In this document: positions 25,302 through 33,905 of the stretch, one piece after another
Position numbering within the stretch: the stretch's first letter is position 1
How the letters are laid out: each line of letters starts with the position of its first letter
From: Salmonella enterica subsp. houtenae serovar Houten
Lineage (GTDB): Bacteria; Pseudomonadota; Gammaproteobacteria; Enterobacterales; Enterobacteriaceae
Reading direction: 5' to 3'
Assembly (NCBI GenBank): GCA_900478215.1
Contig: LS483478.1
Span: 1,364,001-1,428,000 of the forward strand
Length of the DNA: 64,000 bases
Notes under the pieces: generated by a model
What the model was told of the DNA's origin: nothing
The model's database searches: none
Seen by the model: the letters and a program-made list of their open reading frames with translations, nothing else
Translations under genes and position numbers: made by a program

Positions 25302-26387
25302 ATGGCAGGAAACACAATTGGACAACTCTTTCGCGTAACCACTTTCGGCGAATCGCACGGGCTGGCGCTTGGGTGTATCGTCGATGGCGTGCCGCCCGGC
25401 ATCCCGTTGACGGAGGCCGATCTGCAGCACGATCTCGACAGACGCCGCCCTGGCACCTCGCGCTATACTACCCAGCGCCGCGAACCGGACCAGGTAAAAA
25501 TTCTCTCCGGCGTGTTTGAGGGCGTGACGACCGGCACCAGCATTGGCTTGCTGATTGAAAACACCGATCAGCGCTCACAGGACTACAGCGCGATTAAAGA
25601 TGTTTTTCGTCCGGGACACGCGGATTACACCTATGAGCAGAAATACGGCCTGCGCGATTACCGTGGCGGTGGACGTTCTTCCGCGCGTGAAACCGCGATG
25701 CGCGTAGCGGCAGGGGCGATCGCCAAGAAATACCTGGCGGAAAAGTTCGGTATTGAAATCCGCGGCTGCCTGACCCAAATGGGCGACATTCCGCTGGAGA
25801 TTAAAGACTGGTGTCAGGTTGAACTTAATCCGTTCTTTTGCCCCGATGCGGACAAACTTGACGCGCTGGACGAACTGATGCGCGCGCTGAAAAAAGAGGG
25901 GGACTCCATCGGCGCGAAAGTGACGGTGATGGCGAGCGGCGTGCCGGCAGGGCTTGGCGAACCGGTATTTGACCGACTGGACGCGGACATCGCCCATGCG
26001 CTGATGAGCATCAATGCGGTGAAAGGCGTGGAGATCGGCGAAGGATTTAACGTGGTGACGCAGCGCGGCAGTCAGAATCGCGATGAAATCACGGCGCAGG
26101 GTTTTCAGAGCAACCATGCGGGCGGCATCCTCGGCGGCATCAGTAGCGGACAACACATTGTGGCGCATATGGCGCTGAAACCTACGTCCAGCATTACCGT
26201 GCCGGGACGTACGATTAACCGGATGGGTGAAGAAGTCGAGATGATCACCAAAGGACGCCATGATCCGTGTGTGGGGATTCGCGCAGTGCCGATCGCAGAA
26301 GCCATGCTGGCGATCGTGCTGATGGATCACCTGTTGCGCCATCGGGCACAGAATGCGGATGTAAAGACAGAGATTCCACGCTGGTAA
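25302..26387 (+). CDS. aroC: AroC chorismate synthase
   Basis: The product has 361 residues from the ATG at 25302; GTG at 25299 is a less likely start. It converts EPSP to chorismate using reduced FMN, the last step of the shikimate route. Family signatures are GESHGLALGCIVDGVPPG near the N-terminus, RPGHADYTYEQKYG, and GGGRSSARETAMRVAAGAIA with the FMN/phosphate Arg residues. It is followed 3 bp later by mepA. Confidence 0.97.
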   Translation: MAGNTIGQLFRVTTFGESHGLALGCIVDGVPPGIPLTEADLQHDLDRRRPGTSRYTTQRREPDQVKILSGVFEGVTTGTSIGLLIENTDQRSQDYSAIKDVFRPGHADYTYEQKYGLRDYRGGGRSSARETAMRVAAGAIAKKYLAEKFGIEIRGCLTQMGDIPLEIKDWCQVELNPFFCPDADKLDALDELMRALKKEGDSIGAKVTVMASGVPAGLGEPVFDRLDADIAHALMSINAVKGVEIGEGFNVVTQRGSQNRDEITAQGFQSNHAGGILGGISSGQHIVAHMALKPTSSITVPGRTINRMGEEVEMITKGRHDPCVGIRAVPIAEAMLAIVLMDHLLRHRAQNADVKTEIPRW

Positions 26388-26390
26388 GAA

Positions 26391-27215
26391 ATGAAAAAAA
26401 CCGCGATTGCGCTACTGGCATGGTTTGTCAGTAGCGCCAGCCTGGCGGCGACGCCGTGGCAGAAAATAACCCATCCTGTCTCCGGCGCCGCCCAGTCTGT
26501 CGGTAGCTTTGCCAACGGATGTATCATCGGCGCCGACACGTTGCCGGTACAGTCCAATAATTATCAGGTGATGCGCACCGATCAGCGCCGCTATTTCGGT
26601 CACCCGGATCTGGTCATGTTTATCCAGCGGTTGAGTCATCAGGCGCATCAACGGGGGCTCGGAACCGTCCTGATAGGCGACATGGGGATGCCTGCCGGAG
26701 GCCGCTTTAATGGCGGACACGCCAGTCATCAGACCGGGCTTGATGTGGATATTTTCTTGCAGTTGCCGAAAACGCGCTGGAGCCAGGCGCAGCTATTGCG
26801 CCCGCAGGCGTTGGATCTGGTGTCCCGCGACGGTAAACATGTCGTGCCGTCGCGCTGGTCGTCGGATATCGCCAGTCTGATCAAACTGGCGGCACAGGAC
26901 AATGATGTCACCCGTATTTTCGTCAATCCGGCGATTAAACAACAATTGTGTCTCGATGCCGGAAGCGATCGTGACTGGCTACGTAAAGTACGCCCCTGGT
27001 TCCAGCATCGCGCGCATATGCACGTGCGTTTGCGCTGCCCTGCCGACAGCCTGGAGTGCGAAGATCAACCTTTACCCCCGCCGGGCGATGGATGCGGCGC
27101 TGAACTGCAAAGCTGGTTCGAGCCGCCAAAACCTGGCACCACAAAGCCTGAGAAGAAGACACCGCCGCCGTTGCCGCCTTCCTGCCAGGCGCTACTGGAT
27201 GAGCATGTACTCTGA
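26391..27215 (+). CDS. mepA: MepA penicillin-insensitive murein endopeptidase
   Basis: The product has 274 residues. The signal peptide ends at SASLAA. It is a LAS-type zinc peptidase with GGHASHQTGLDVDIF giving the zinc His and Asp, and HRAHMHVRL the second His. It cuts D-Ala-mDAP cross-links in the periplasm. Six Cys in the mature part can form disulfides. The Pro/Lys-rich tail is typical. The stop overlaps the yfcA start by one base (TGATG). Confidence 0.96.
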   Translation: MKKTAIALLAWFVSSASLAATPWQKITHPVSGAAQSVGSFANGCIIGADTLPVQSNNYQVMRTDQRRYFGHPDLVMFIQRLSHQAHQRGLGTVLIGDMGMPAGGRFNGGHASHQTGLDVDIFLQLPKTRWSQAQLLRPQALDLVSRDGKHVVPSRWSSDIASLIKLAAQDNDVTRIFVNPAIKQQLCLDAGSDRDWLRKVRPWFQHRAHMHVRLRCPADSLECEDQPLPPPGDGCGAELQSWFEPPKPGTTKPEKKTPPPLPPSCQALLDEHVL

Positions 27216-28024
27216 TGGACAATTTTTATGATCTGTTTATGGTCTCCCCGCTACTGCTGGTGGTGCTGTTTTTTGTCGCCGTACTGGCGGGATTTATCGA
27301 CGCTATCGCCGGAGGCGGAGGGCTGCTCACTATACCTGCGCTAATGGCCGCCGGGATGTCGCCGGCAAACGCGCTGGCGACCAATAAATTACAGGCGTGC
27401 GGCGGCTCCCTCTCATCTTCGCTCTACTTTATTCGCCGTAAAGTGGTAAACCTGGCCGAGCAAAAGCTCAATATTCTGATGACGTTCATTGGCTCGATGA
27501 GCGGCGCGCTGTTGGTGCAGCACGTGCAGGCGGATATTTTGCGCCAGATCTTGCCCATCCTGGTGATTTTCATCGGCCTCTATTTTTTATTAATGCCGAA
27601 GCTGGGAGAGGAAGATCGCCAGCGGCGCCTGTATGGATTACCGTTCGCGCTGATAGCCGGGGGATGCGTCGGGTTTTACGACGGCTTTTTCGGGCCAGCC
27701 GCCGGGTCGTTTTACGCGCTGGCGTTTGTCACCTTATGTGGCTACAACCTGGCGAAATCCACGGCGCATGCCAAAGTGCTTAACGCTACCTCCAACGTCG
27801 GCGGGCTGCTGTTATTTATCATCGGCGGCAAAGTGATCTGGGCGACGGGCTTCGTGATGCTGGTTGGTCAGTTTTTAGGGGCGCGAATGGGGTCGCGTCT
27901 GGTGTTGAGTAAAGGCCAAAAACTGATCAGACCGATGATTGTTATTGTCTCGGCGGTGATGAGCGCCAAACTACTTTATGATAGCCACGGACAGGAGATC
28001 CTCCACTGGTTGGGGATGAATTAA
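27215..28024 (+). CDS. yfcA: YfcA, TauE/SafE-family membrane protein
   Basis: The product has 269 residues with about eight hydrophobic helices, beginning VSPLLLVVLFFVAVLAGFID. The family signature AGGGGLLTIPALMAAGMSP lies in the first repeat and GFYDGFFGPAAGSF in the second. Members are thought to export sulfur-containing organic anions; the substrate of YfcA is not known. It overlaps mepA and epmC by one base each. Confidence 0.94.
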   Translation: MDNFYDLFMVSPLLLVVLFFVAVLAGFIDAIAGGGGLLTIPALMAAGMSPANALATNKLQACGGSLSSSLYFIRRKVVNLAEQKLNILMTFIGSMSGALLVQHVQADILRQILPILVIFIGLYFLLMPKLGEEDRQRRLYGLPFALIAGGCVGFYDGFFGPAAGSFYALAFVTLCGYNLAKSTAHAKVLNATSNVGGLLLFIIGGKVIWATGFVMLVGQFLGARMGSRLVLSKGQKLIRPMIVIVSAVMSAKLLYDSHGQEILHWLGMN

Positions 28025-28572
28025 TGAACAGTACGCATCATTACGAACAGTTAATTGAGATTTTTAACGGCTGCTTTGCCGAAGAATTTAATACCCGTCT
28101 GATTAAAGGCGACGACGAACCGATCTATCTTCCTGCTGATGCGCAGGTGCCGTATCACCGCATCGTCTTTGCGCATGGGTTTTACGCCAGCGCGCTGCAT
28201 GAGATTTCACACTGGTGTATCGCCGGTAAGGCGCGCCGCGAACTGGTCGACTTTGGTTACTGGTACTGCCCGGACGGACGCGACGCGCAGACCCAAAGTC
28301 AATTTGAAGACGTTGAGGTGAAGCCACAGGCTTTCGACTGGTTGTTTTGCGTGGCGGCGGGGTATCCCTTTAACGTCAGTTGCGACAATCTGGAAGGCGA
28401 CATTGAACCGGATCGCGTGGCGTTTCAGCGCCGGGTTCATGCGCAGGTAATGGCGTATCTGGAGCAGGGTATTCCTGAACGCCCGGCTCGCTTCATCAAA
28501 GCGCTACAGAATTATTATCACACGCCCGAACTTAAGGCGGAACAGTTCCCGTGGCCGGAAGCGCTCAACTGA
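28024..28572 (+). CDS. epmC: EpmC, hydroxylase of elongation factor P
   Basis: The product has 182 residues. The iron-binding region has HEISHWC, and an acidic centre FEDVEVKPQAFDWLFCVAAG follows. EpmC (YfcM) hydroxylates the beta-lysylated Lys34 of EF-P after EpmA and EpmB have acted. Translation is likely coupled to yfcA through the TAATG overlap. Confidence 0.94.
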   Translation: MNSTHHYEQLIEIFNGCFAEEFNTRLIKGDDEPIYLPADAQVPYHRIVFAHGFYASALHEISHWCIAGKARRELVDFGYWYCPDGRDAQTQSQFEDVEVKPQAFDWLFCVAAGYPFNVSCDNLEGDIEPDRVAFQRRVHAQVMAYLEQGIPERPARFIKALQNYYHTPELKAEQFPWPEALN

Positions 28573-28604
28573 AGCCAGCGCCACGTTTACAATGAGGAAA
28601 GAAG

Positions 28605-28880
28605 ATGATCGCGGAGTTTGAATCACGCATTCTGGCATTAATTGACGATATGGTAGAGCACGCCAGCGACGATGAGCTTTTTGCCAGTGGATACCTGCGT
28701 GGCCACCTGACGTTAGCCATTGCCGAACTGGAGAGCAGTGATGACCACTCCGTTGAGGCGGTCTATGCCAACGTTAGCCAAAGTCTGGAGAAAGCGATCG
28801 GCGCCGGCGAACTGTCGCCGCGCGATCAGGCGTTAGTCAAAGCGATGTGGGACAATTTGTTCGATAAGGCAAAACAATAA
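28605..28880 (+). CDS. yfcL: YfcL family protein
   Basis: The product has 91 residues, is acidic and entirely helical, begins MIAEFESRILALIDDMVEHA and ends MWDNLFDKAKQ. It matches E. coli YfcL over its length. Its function is unknown. The ATG is preceded by GAGGAAAGAAG. It is the last gene of the prmB-aroC run. Confidence 0.92.
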   Translation: MIAEFESRILALIDDMVEHASDDELFASGYLRGHLTLAIAELESSDDHSVEAVYANVSQSLEKAIGAGELSPRDQALVKAMWDNLFDKAKQ

Positions 28881-28890
28881 CGCCGTGGGC

Positions 28891-28914
28891 CGGAAGGCGA
28901 CGCTCGCCGCCTTC
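28891..28914. terminator. Hairpin between convergent yfcL and mnmC
   Basis: GGAAGGCG and CGCCTTCC pair over a short loop directly after yfcL. There is no T run on either side, so it may be a 3'-end stabiliser rather than a terminator. Confidence 0.45.
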
Positions 28915-28927
28915 CGCTATTGTCCCA

Positions 28928-30928
28928 TTACTTCACCGCTTTTCCCTTCAATAACTTTCTCACCCATAACCGATTTGGATTTAACGCCGCCAGCGTACTG
29001 GCATCCAGTGGAATCGGCTCGTTACTCATCTGCGCCGCCAGAATTTCTGCGCATAATGGCGCTGAGCACAAACCGCGCGATCCCAGCGCGCCGAGCATAA
29101 ATAAACCGGGATAGACAGGCGCAGGCGCCGCTGACGTTTTCTTATCGGCTAAATCGGCGTAATGCGTCAGCGTGGCGTGGTAATCCGGGACGTTGCCCAC
29201 CATCGGCAGATGGTCGCGGGTGGCGCAACGCACGCCGCAACGGGCGCGGTTGCCGCTGACATCAACCTCTGTGGCCCAGTCTGCATCCGGAAAACAGTCA
29301 AGCAGACGCTGTCGATTCTGACGCTGATCTTCTTCGCGCCAGACGGTGCTTTCGTCGCCCCGGTGATAACTGGCGCCAATACAGTGCTGCTGATTATGCG
29401 GGTTTTGCGGCGTCAGATAGCCGTCGTAGCATAACACCTGACGCAACGCCGAGAGGGCGGGGGTAGTGGGAATATGACTGACCTGGCCCCCGACGGCATA
29501 AACCGGCAGCGGCTGGGTCTGATCAAAACGATTAATCTGATGGCCGTTCGCCAGGACGACGGTCTCATGGCTGGTGGTTTCACCTGACGTAAAGCGCAGT
29601 TGCCAGCGCGACTCCTGCGCAACGAGCGACGTGAGCGTATGGCGAAAGCGCGTTTGTAAACCCTGTTCGGTCGCCAGCGCGATGACTGCGCGAGTTAATT
29701 GCTCCGGGCACAGCCAGCCGCCTGCCGGATAGGTCACCCCCCCACAGCGTGTCGTAACGCCAACCGCCTGTTCCGCCTCTTCGGCATTGAGCGCCGAGGC
29801 CAGTCCGGCGGGCAGCGCCAGGGACAGCATCTGGGCAATTTTCTGCTGGCTTTTCTCATCCCATCCGAGCTGCGTCACGCCGCACCAGTCATGATCAAAA
29901 GAGACAGGCAGGGCATCATACAGGCGACGGGCAAAGGTGAATGCGGTCGGGAAAAAACGATTAATGGCGGCGTCATGTTTGCTAAGGAGCGGATAAAGCG
30001 CGCCCTGGCGATTACCAGAAGCGCCCTGGGCGGGTTGTTCATCTGCGCAATAGAGCGTCACCTGCCAGCCGCGACGCAGCAACGCCAGTGATAACAGCGC
30101 GCTGGCGATGCCGCCACCAATGATCGCCGCTTCACGTTTTTCGCTTCCGCTGCGGTAAAACCAGGGAGCGGAAAGGGGCGGCGTAAGGCGTTGTTCCATC
30201 ACTCCGCAAAGCATCTCGCGTTTACGTCCGAAGCCTTTGCGTTTTTGCATGGTAAAGCCAGCTTCCTGTAACCCTCGACGGACGAAACCCGCGGAGGTAA
30301 ACGTCGCCAGCGTTGCGCCGGGCCGGGCCAGCCGGGCCATCGCGTTAAACAGGTTTGGCGTCCACATATCCGGATTTTTCGCCGGGGCGAAACCGTCGAG
30401 AAACCAGGCGTCTACTGTTTGATTCAACGTGGCGTCCAGTTGGTCAGTCAATTCATTAATATCGCCAAACCACAAATCCAGCGTCACCCGGCCCTGATCC
30501 AGCAATAGGCGGTGGCATCCCGCGAGCGGCAGCGGCCATTGCGCCTGAAGCTGCTCTGCCCAGGGCGCGAGCTGCGGCCAGTGTTGGTGCGCCAGCGTCA
30601 GATCGTCGCGCGTTAACGGGAATTTCTCAAAGCTGATGAAATGTAATCTTTGCAGCGTCGCCTGCGGATGCTCAGAACGAAAGCCGTCAAACGCCTGCCA
30701 TAGCGTCAGGAAGTTGAGTCCGGTGCCAAAACCGCTTTCCGCGACTATAAATAATGGATGAGGATGTACGGGAAATCGCTCCGCAAGACGATTGCCGCCA
30801 AGAAAAACGTAGCGTGTCTCTTCGAGTCCATTGTCATTAGAAAAATAGACATCATCAAAATCTCGGGAAACAGGTGTACCCTCAGCGTTAAATTCGAGTG
30901 TGGCGGGTTGTATGGCGTATTGTTTCAC
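28928..30928 (-). CDS. mnmC: MnmC bifunctional tRNA U34 modification enzyme
   Basis: The product has 666 residues from a GTG at 30928 giving MKQYAIQPATLEF, which matches the family start; the longer frame does not. The N-terminal domain, about residues 1-240, is the SAM methyltransferase (VAESGFGTGLNFL). The C-terminal FAD oxidase starts at about residue 265 (AAIIGGGIASALLSLALL). Together they turn cmnm5 into mnm5 on the wobble uridine of several tRNAs. It is divergent from fabB. Confidence 0.95.
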   Translation of the reverse strand: MKQYAIQPATLEFNAEGTPVSRDFDDVYFSNDNGLEETRYVFLGGNRLAERFPVHPHPLFIVAESGFGTGLNFLTLWQAFDGFRSEHPQATLQRLHFISFEKFPLTRDDLTLAHQHWPQLAPWAEQLQAQWPLPLAGCHRLLLDQGRVTLDLWFGDINELTDQLDATLNQTVDAWFLDGFAPAKNPDMWTPNLFNAMARLARPGATLATFTSAGFVRRGLQEAGFTMQKRKGFGRKREMLCGVMEQRLTPPLSAPWFYRSGSEKREAAIIGGGIASALLSLALLRRGWQVTLYCADEQPAQGASGNRQGALYPLLSKHDAAINRFFPTAFTFARRLYDALPVSFDHDWCGVTQLGWDEKSQQKIAQMLSLALPAGLASALNAEEAEQAVGVTTRCGGVTYPAGGWLCPEQLTRAVIALATEQGLQTRFRHTLTSLVAQESRWQLRFTSGETTSHETVVLANGHQINRFDQTQPLPVYAVGGQVSHIPTTPALSALRQVLCYDGYLTPQNPHNQQHCIGASYHRGDESTVWREEDQRQNRQRLLDCFPDADWATEVDVSGNRARCGVRCATRDHLPMVGNVPDYHATLTHYADLADKKTSAAPAPVYPGLFMLGALGSRGLCSAPLCAEILAAQMSNEPIPLDASTLAALNPNRLWVRKLLKGKAVK

Positions 30929-31005
30929 GTAAGTTACTCGTCTGACGGGCGGTATCGCGATCTTAACGATGTGTGCCTGACGGCGCAAATTTCCGTACTA
31001 AATGG

Positions 31006-31038
31006 CTGATCGGACTTGTTCGGCGTACAAGTGTACGC
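31006..31038 (+). promoter_or_regulatory. FadR and FabR sites upstream of fabB
   Basis: CTGATCGGACTTGTTCGG (31006-31023) is the known fabB-type FadR activator site. It abuts GCGTACAAGTGTACGC (31023-31038), a perfect 7-2-7 palindrome of the FabR type. Together they balance unsaturated fatty acid synthesis. Confidence 0.8.
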
Positions 31039-31087
31039 TATTGTGCCAATCGAAACTTAAAAATAGTGCGAATTACAGAGGTATTGA

Positions 31088-32308
31088 ATGAAACGTGCAG
31101 TGATTACTGGCCTGGGCATCGTTTCCAGCATCGGTAATAACCAGCAGGAAGTCCTGGCATCTCTGCGTGAAGGACGTTCAGGGATCACTTTCTCTCAGGA
31201 GCTGAAGGACGCCGGCATGCGTAGCCAGGTATGGGGCAACGTAAAACTGGATACCACTGGCCTCATTGACCGCAAAGTCGTGCGCTTCATGAGCGACGCC
31301 TCCATCTATGCTTATCTGTCTATGGAGCAGGCAGTGGCTGACGCCGGTCTGGCGCCGGAAGTCTATCAGAATAACCCGCGTGTCGGCCTGATTGCGGGCT
31401 CCGGCGGCGGCTCCCCGAAATTCCAGGTCTTTGGCGCAGACGCCATGCGTAGCCCGCGTGGTCTGAAAGCGGTAGGACCGTATGTGGTTACGAAAGCAAT
31501 GGCATCCGGCGTTTCCGCCTGCCTCGCTACGCCGTTTAAAATTTATGGCGTGAACTACTCCATTAGCTCCGCTTGCGCGACCTCCGCACACTGTATCGGC
31601 AATGCGGTTGAACAGATCCAACTGGGCAAACAGGATATCGTTTTTGCCGGCGGCGGCGAAGAGCTGTGCTGGGAAATGGCCTGTGAATTCGACGCGATGG
31701 GCGCACTGTCCACCAAATATAACGATACGCCTGAAAAAGCGTCCCGTACTTATGATGCGCACCGCGATGGGTTTGTCATCGCGGGCGGCGGCGGTATGGT
31801 GGTTGTCGAAGAGCTGGAACACGCTCTGGCGCGCGGCGCGCATATCTATGCGGAAATCGTCGGCTATGGCGCGACCTCTGATGGCGCCGATATGGTTGCT
31901 CCTTCAGGCGAAGGCGCGGTTCGTTGTATGCAAATGGCAATGCACGGCGTTGACACGCCGATCGATTACCTGAACTCCCACGGCACGTCCACGCCGGTAG
32001 GCGATGTAAAAGAACTGGGCGCTATCCGCGAAGTGTTTGGCGATAAGAGCCCGGCCATCTCCGCGACCAAAGCGATGACTGGCCACTCACTGGGCGCGGC
32101 GGGCGTGCAGGAGACCATCTATTCTCTGCTGATGCTGGAGCACGGTTTTATCGCGCCGAGTATCAACATTGAAGAGATGGACGAACAGGCTACGGGTTTG
32201 AATATCGTGACCAAAACAACCGAGCGTAAGCTGACTACCGTCATGTCTAACAGCTTCGGTTTTGGCGGCACGAACGCTACTCTGGTGATGCGTAAGCTGA
32301 AAGCGTAA
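31088..32308 (+). CDS. fabB: FabB beta-ketoacyl-ACP synthase I
   Basis: The product has 406 residues. It condenses malonyl-ACP with acyl-ACP and is needed for unsaturated fatty acid elongation. The nucleophile is C163 in SSACATSAHC. The two His are in NSHGTSTPVGD and TKAMTGHSLGAAG, giving the Cys-His-His triad. It has its own promoter with FadR/FabR sites and a terminator after a REP element. Confidence 0.97.
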   Translation: MKRAVITGLGIVSSIGNNQQEVLASLREGRSGITFSQELKDAGMRSQVWGNVKLDTTGLIDRKVVRFMSDASIYAYLSMEQAVADAGLAPEVYQNNPRVGLIAGSGGGSPKFQVFGADAMRSPRGLKAVGPYVVTKAMASGVSACLATPFKIYGVNYSISSACATSAHCIGNAVEQIQLGKQDIVFAGGGEELCWEMACEFDAMGALSTKYNDTPEKASRTYDAHRDGFVIAGGGGMVVVEELEHALARGAHIYAEIVGYGATSDGADMVAPSGEGAVRCMQMAMHGVDTPIDYLNSHGTSTPVGDVKELGAIREVFGDKSPAISATKAMTGHSLGAAGVQETIYSLLMLEHGFIAPSINIEEMDEQATGLNIVTKTTERKLTTVMSNSFGFGGTNATLVMRKLKA

Positions 32309-32338
32309 AGCCGTCTTCATTTGCCAGTAATAGTGTGG

Positions 32339-32393
32339 GCGCTGATAAGCGCTGCGCCATCAGGTAAGAGATATCGCCGGATGGCGGCGTAAA
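32339..32393. repeat. REP element after fabB
   Basis: CGCTGATAAGCGCTGCGCCATCAGG and an inverted ATCGCCGGATGGCGGCG arm lie between the fabB stop and its terminator. Confidence 0.8.
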
Positions 32394-32405
32394 GACTGCT
32401 CCATG

Positions 32406-32431
32406 AGGGAACCTGTCGGTTCCCTTTTTTT
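32406..32431 (+). terminator. Terminator of fabB
   Basis: GGGAACC-tgtc-GGTTCCC followed by seven T. It touches the stop codon of the convergent lipoprotein gene. Confidence 0.9.
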
Positions 32432-32948
32432 AATGCTTCTCATATTCCGGCGCGATTTTTGCTGACCAGGCCTCAGCCTGGGTGATGGCGCCTGCGTCAT
32501 AAATCGGCTGTTCATAACCCTTGTCTGCATCCCGAACGCGGTAAATTTTCCAGCGTCCCTCCTCCCAACGGGTATAAACTTCCAGATAGATGGGCGTTGA
32601 CTCTGTACCCAACTGGACGTCCACTTTTTCGCCGCCGAGAAAAGGATGCGCCTGTCCAACCCGTAACTGTGGAATCCACTCCGGCGCATAGTCCTGCACA
32701 TACATAAAATAATCTGACGCCACAATTTCCTGTTCATAAAGGGACAGAATCAGATCCAGACGATGGATGACCTCTTTAGCAACGTAGCGTTGCATTAAGG
32801 CGGTGGCGTCGCCAGGGGCATGCGGATCGTTTGTGAACGTTGTCATCCATGCGGAATAGAACTGCCTGACGTCCTGCGTGCTATCCCGGTGGGGCATAGC
32901 GCAGCTGCAAAGCAACAGAATAAGCGCAATAAGGGAGAACGTTTTCAT
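32430..32948 (-). CDS. DUF3828-like lipoprotein, probable immunity partner of the upstream amidase
   Basis: The product has 172 residues. A signal peptide MKTFSLIALILLLCSC carries a lipobox, so it should sit in the periplasm on a lipid anchor. The body (DVRQFYSAWMTTFTND, then YLEVYTRWEEGRWKIYRVRD) resembles DUF3828-type lipoproteins with an NTF2-like fold. Its ATG overlaps the amidase stop (TAATG), so the two are made together. A periplasmic lipoprotein coupled to a small peptidoglycan amidase is the usual form of an effector-immunity pair. That role is inferred. Confidence 0.72.
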   Translation of the reverse strand: MKTFSLIALILLLCSCAMPHRDSTQDVRQFYSAWMTTFTNDPHAPGDATALMQRYVAKEVIHRLDLILSLYEQEIVASDYFMYVQDYAPEWIPQLRVGQAHPFLGGEKVDVQLGTESTPIYLEVYTRWEEGRWKIYRVRDADKGYEQPIYDAGAITQAEAWSAKIAPEYEKH

Positions 32949-33316
32949 TAATTCTTCCTGTAGATGGTATATGAGGGTTTGGCTGCCCGGTAGCCCGGGC
33001 CGGCCCACATGTCGCGTTGTTTAAAATCTGAATACCACTCTGTACCATCGTATATCGCCATGTGGCCGCTCGGGTTTCCGCCAGCGTAAGGTTGAATAAT
33101 GATGACGTCACCCTCGCGCGGCGTTTCATAGGTGCCAATAGCGGTGAATCCGGCGTTTCTTAACATAGGGCCATAATCTTTAGCGTGATAGGTATGCCCC
33201 AGCGTAATACCGCCCGCCTGAATGGCCTTTCGGGTGAATTCCGCACATCGTCCTTGAGAATGAGAGCCTGCGTGCGCTTTGGCATAATTAACCGCTATTC
33301 TTTTATCCCAGCTCAT
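32948..33316 (-). CDS. Small CHAP/NlpC-P60-like amidase, possible antibacterial effector
   Basis: The product has 122 residues from the ATG at 33316, behind ACAGGAGTC. The candidate catalytic Cys is C24 in GRCAEFTRKAI at a helix start, and the His is H85 in SGHMAIYDG, the layout of CHAP/NlpC-P60 cysteine peptidases. PREGDVIII is also typical of CHAP folds. It has no signal peptide or membrane helix, which fits delivery by another cell's secretion machine or by phage-type release. It is not next to secretion genes. Alternatives are a phage endolysin remnant or a housekeeping hydrolase. Confidence 0.75.
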   Translation of the reverse strand: MSWDKRIAVNYAKAHAGSHSQGRCAEFTRKAIQAGGITLGHTYHAKDYGPMLRNAGFTAIGTYETPREGDVIIIQPYAGGNPSGHMAIYDGTEWYSDFKQRDMWAGPGYRAAKPSYTIYRKN

Positions 33317-33336
33317 AATGACTCCTGTTAATGAAA

Positions 33337-33356
33337 TACGTAATAACAATTACGTA
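33337..33356. promoter_or_regulatory. Perfect inverted repeat upstream of the amidase gene
   Basis: TACGTAAT aaca ATTACGTA is an 8-4-8 perfect inverted repeat, 20 bp upstream of the amidase ATG, in AT-rich DNA. It could be an operator or a 5' leader hairpin. Confidence 0.55.
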
Positions 33357-33484
33357 ATGCTTTAACAGCATTTGATTCGGGAAGCATAACCGATAGTGCT
33401 ATTACTATTTTCAATATAATAAATTAAAATATTTATTAATTAGTGAGAATGATAAATTAAGTCCCATTTATTCGATATTAAATA

Positions 33485-33733
33485 TTATTCTGCGGTATCG
33501 GCATCATTTTTTAACGGCATATCGCCATAGCGTGACGGCCAAATCTCTTGCGGCGTGACGCCAAGCGCGTCCGCGATAATACGTTCGGCTCTCGGCCATG
33601 AACGGGTAAAGACATTACGCAGTGAATCAGGTGATAAACCGGCCTGACGAGAAAGTTCTCTGAGCGTAATACCTCTTTTTTCCAGTGCGCTTTTAATATC
33701 TGCACGATGCCAGTCTTGGCTTTTTGGTTCCAT
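33485..33733 (-). CDS. Ner/Nlp-family DNA-binding regulator
   Basis: The product has 82 residues. It has the Ner/SfsB pattern DWHRADIKSALEKRGITLRELS, the helix-turn-helix GLSPDSLRNVFTRSWPRAER, and the signature PQEIWPSRY. In phage Mu, Ner represses early transcription, and host relatives act as regulators. It is divergent from a gene with a Mu-transposase-type DNA-binding domain, the arrangement seen at the Mu early control region. It probably represses itself and its neighbour. Confidence 0.85.
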   Translation of the reverse strand: MEPKSQDWHRADIKSALEKRGITLRELSRQAGLSPDSLRNVFTRSWPRAERIIADALGVTPQEIWPSRYGDMPLKNDADTAE

Positions 33734-33756
33734 TCTGTAATCCTAAGAAGATGTGT

Positions 33757-33816
33757 TATCGGCGCCGATATTTTTAGGGTGAAAATTAGTGTATAAAAAA
33801 GAAAGTTACTTTCTTT
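33757..33816. promoter_or_regulatory. Two palindromes in the divergent control region
   Basis: TATCGGCGCCGATA (33757-33770) is a perfect 14-bp palindrome. AAAGAAAGT-t-ACTTTCTTT (33798-33816) is a perfect 9-1-9 inverted repeat. Both lie between the divergent regulator genes and are candidate operators. Confidence 0.55.
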
Positions 33817-33905
33817 TTCTCCCTAAGAATAGTGCCAGAAAGAGAGCGAAATTTCGCGCAAAAGAAAAAATATTTTTATTTCATCAGGGGAAAGGAAAGA
33901 AACCG

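Noticed and set aside
24271..25317. 348-codon minus-strand frame opposite prmB
   Set aside because: It is the antisense shadow of the well-supported prmB gene, caused by its codon bias.
25575..26342. 255-codon minus-strand frame opposite aroC
   Set aside because: It is an antisense shadow of aroC with no start signal.
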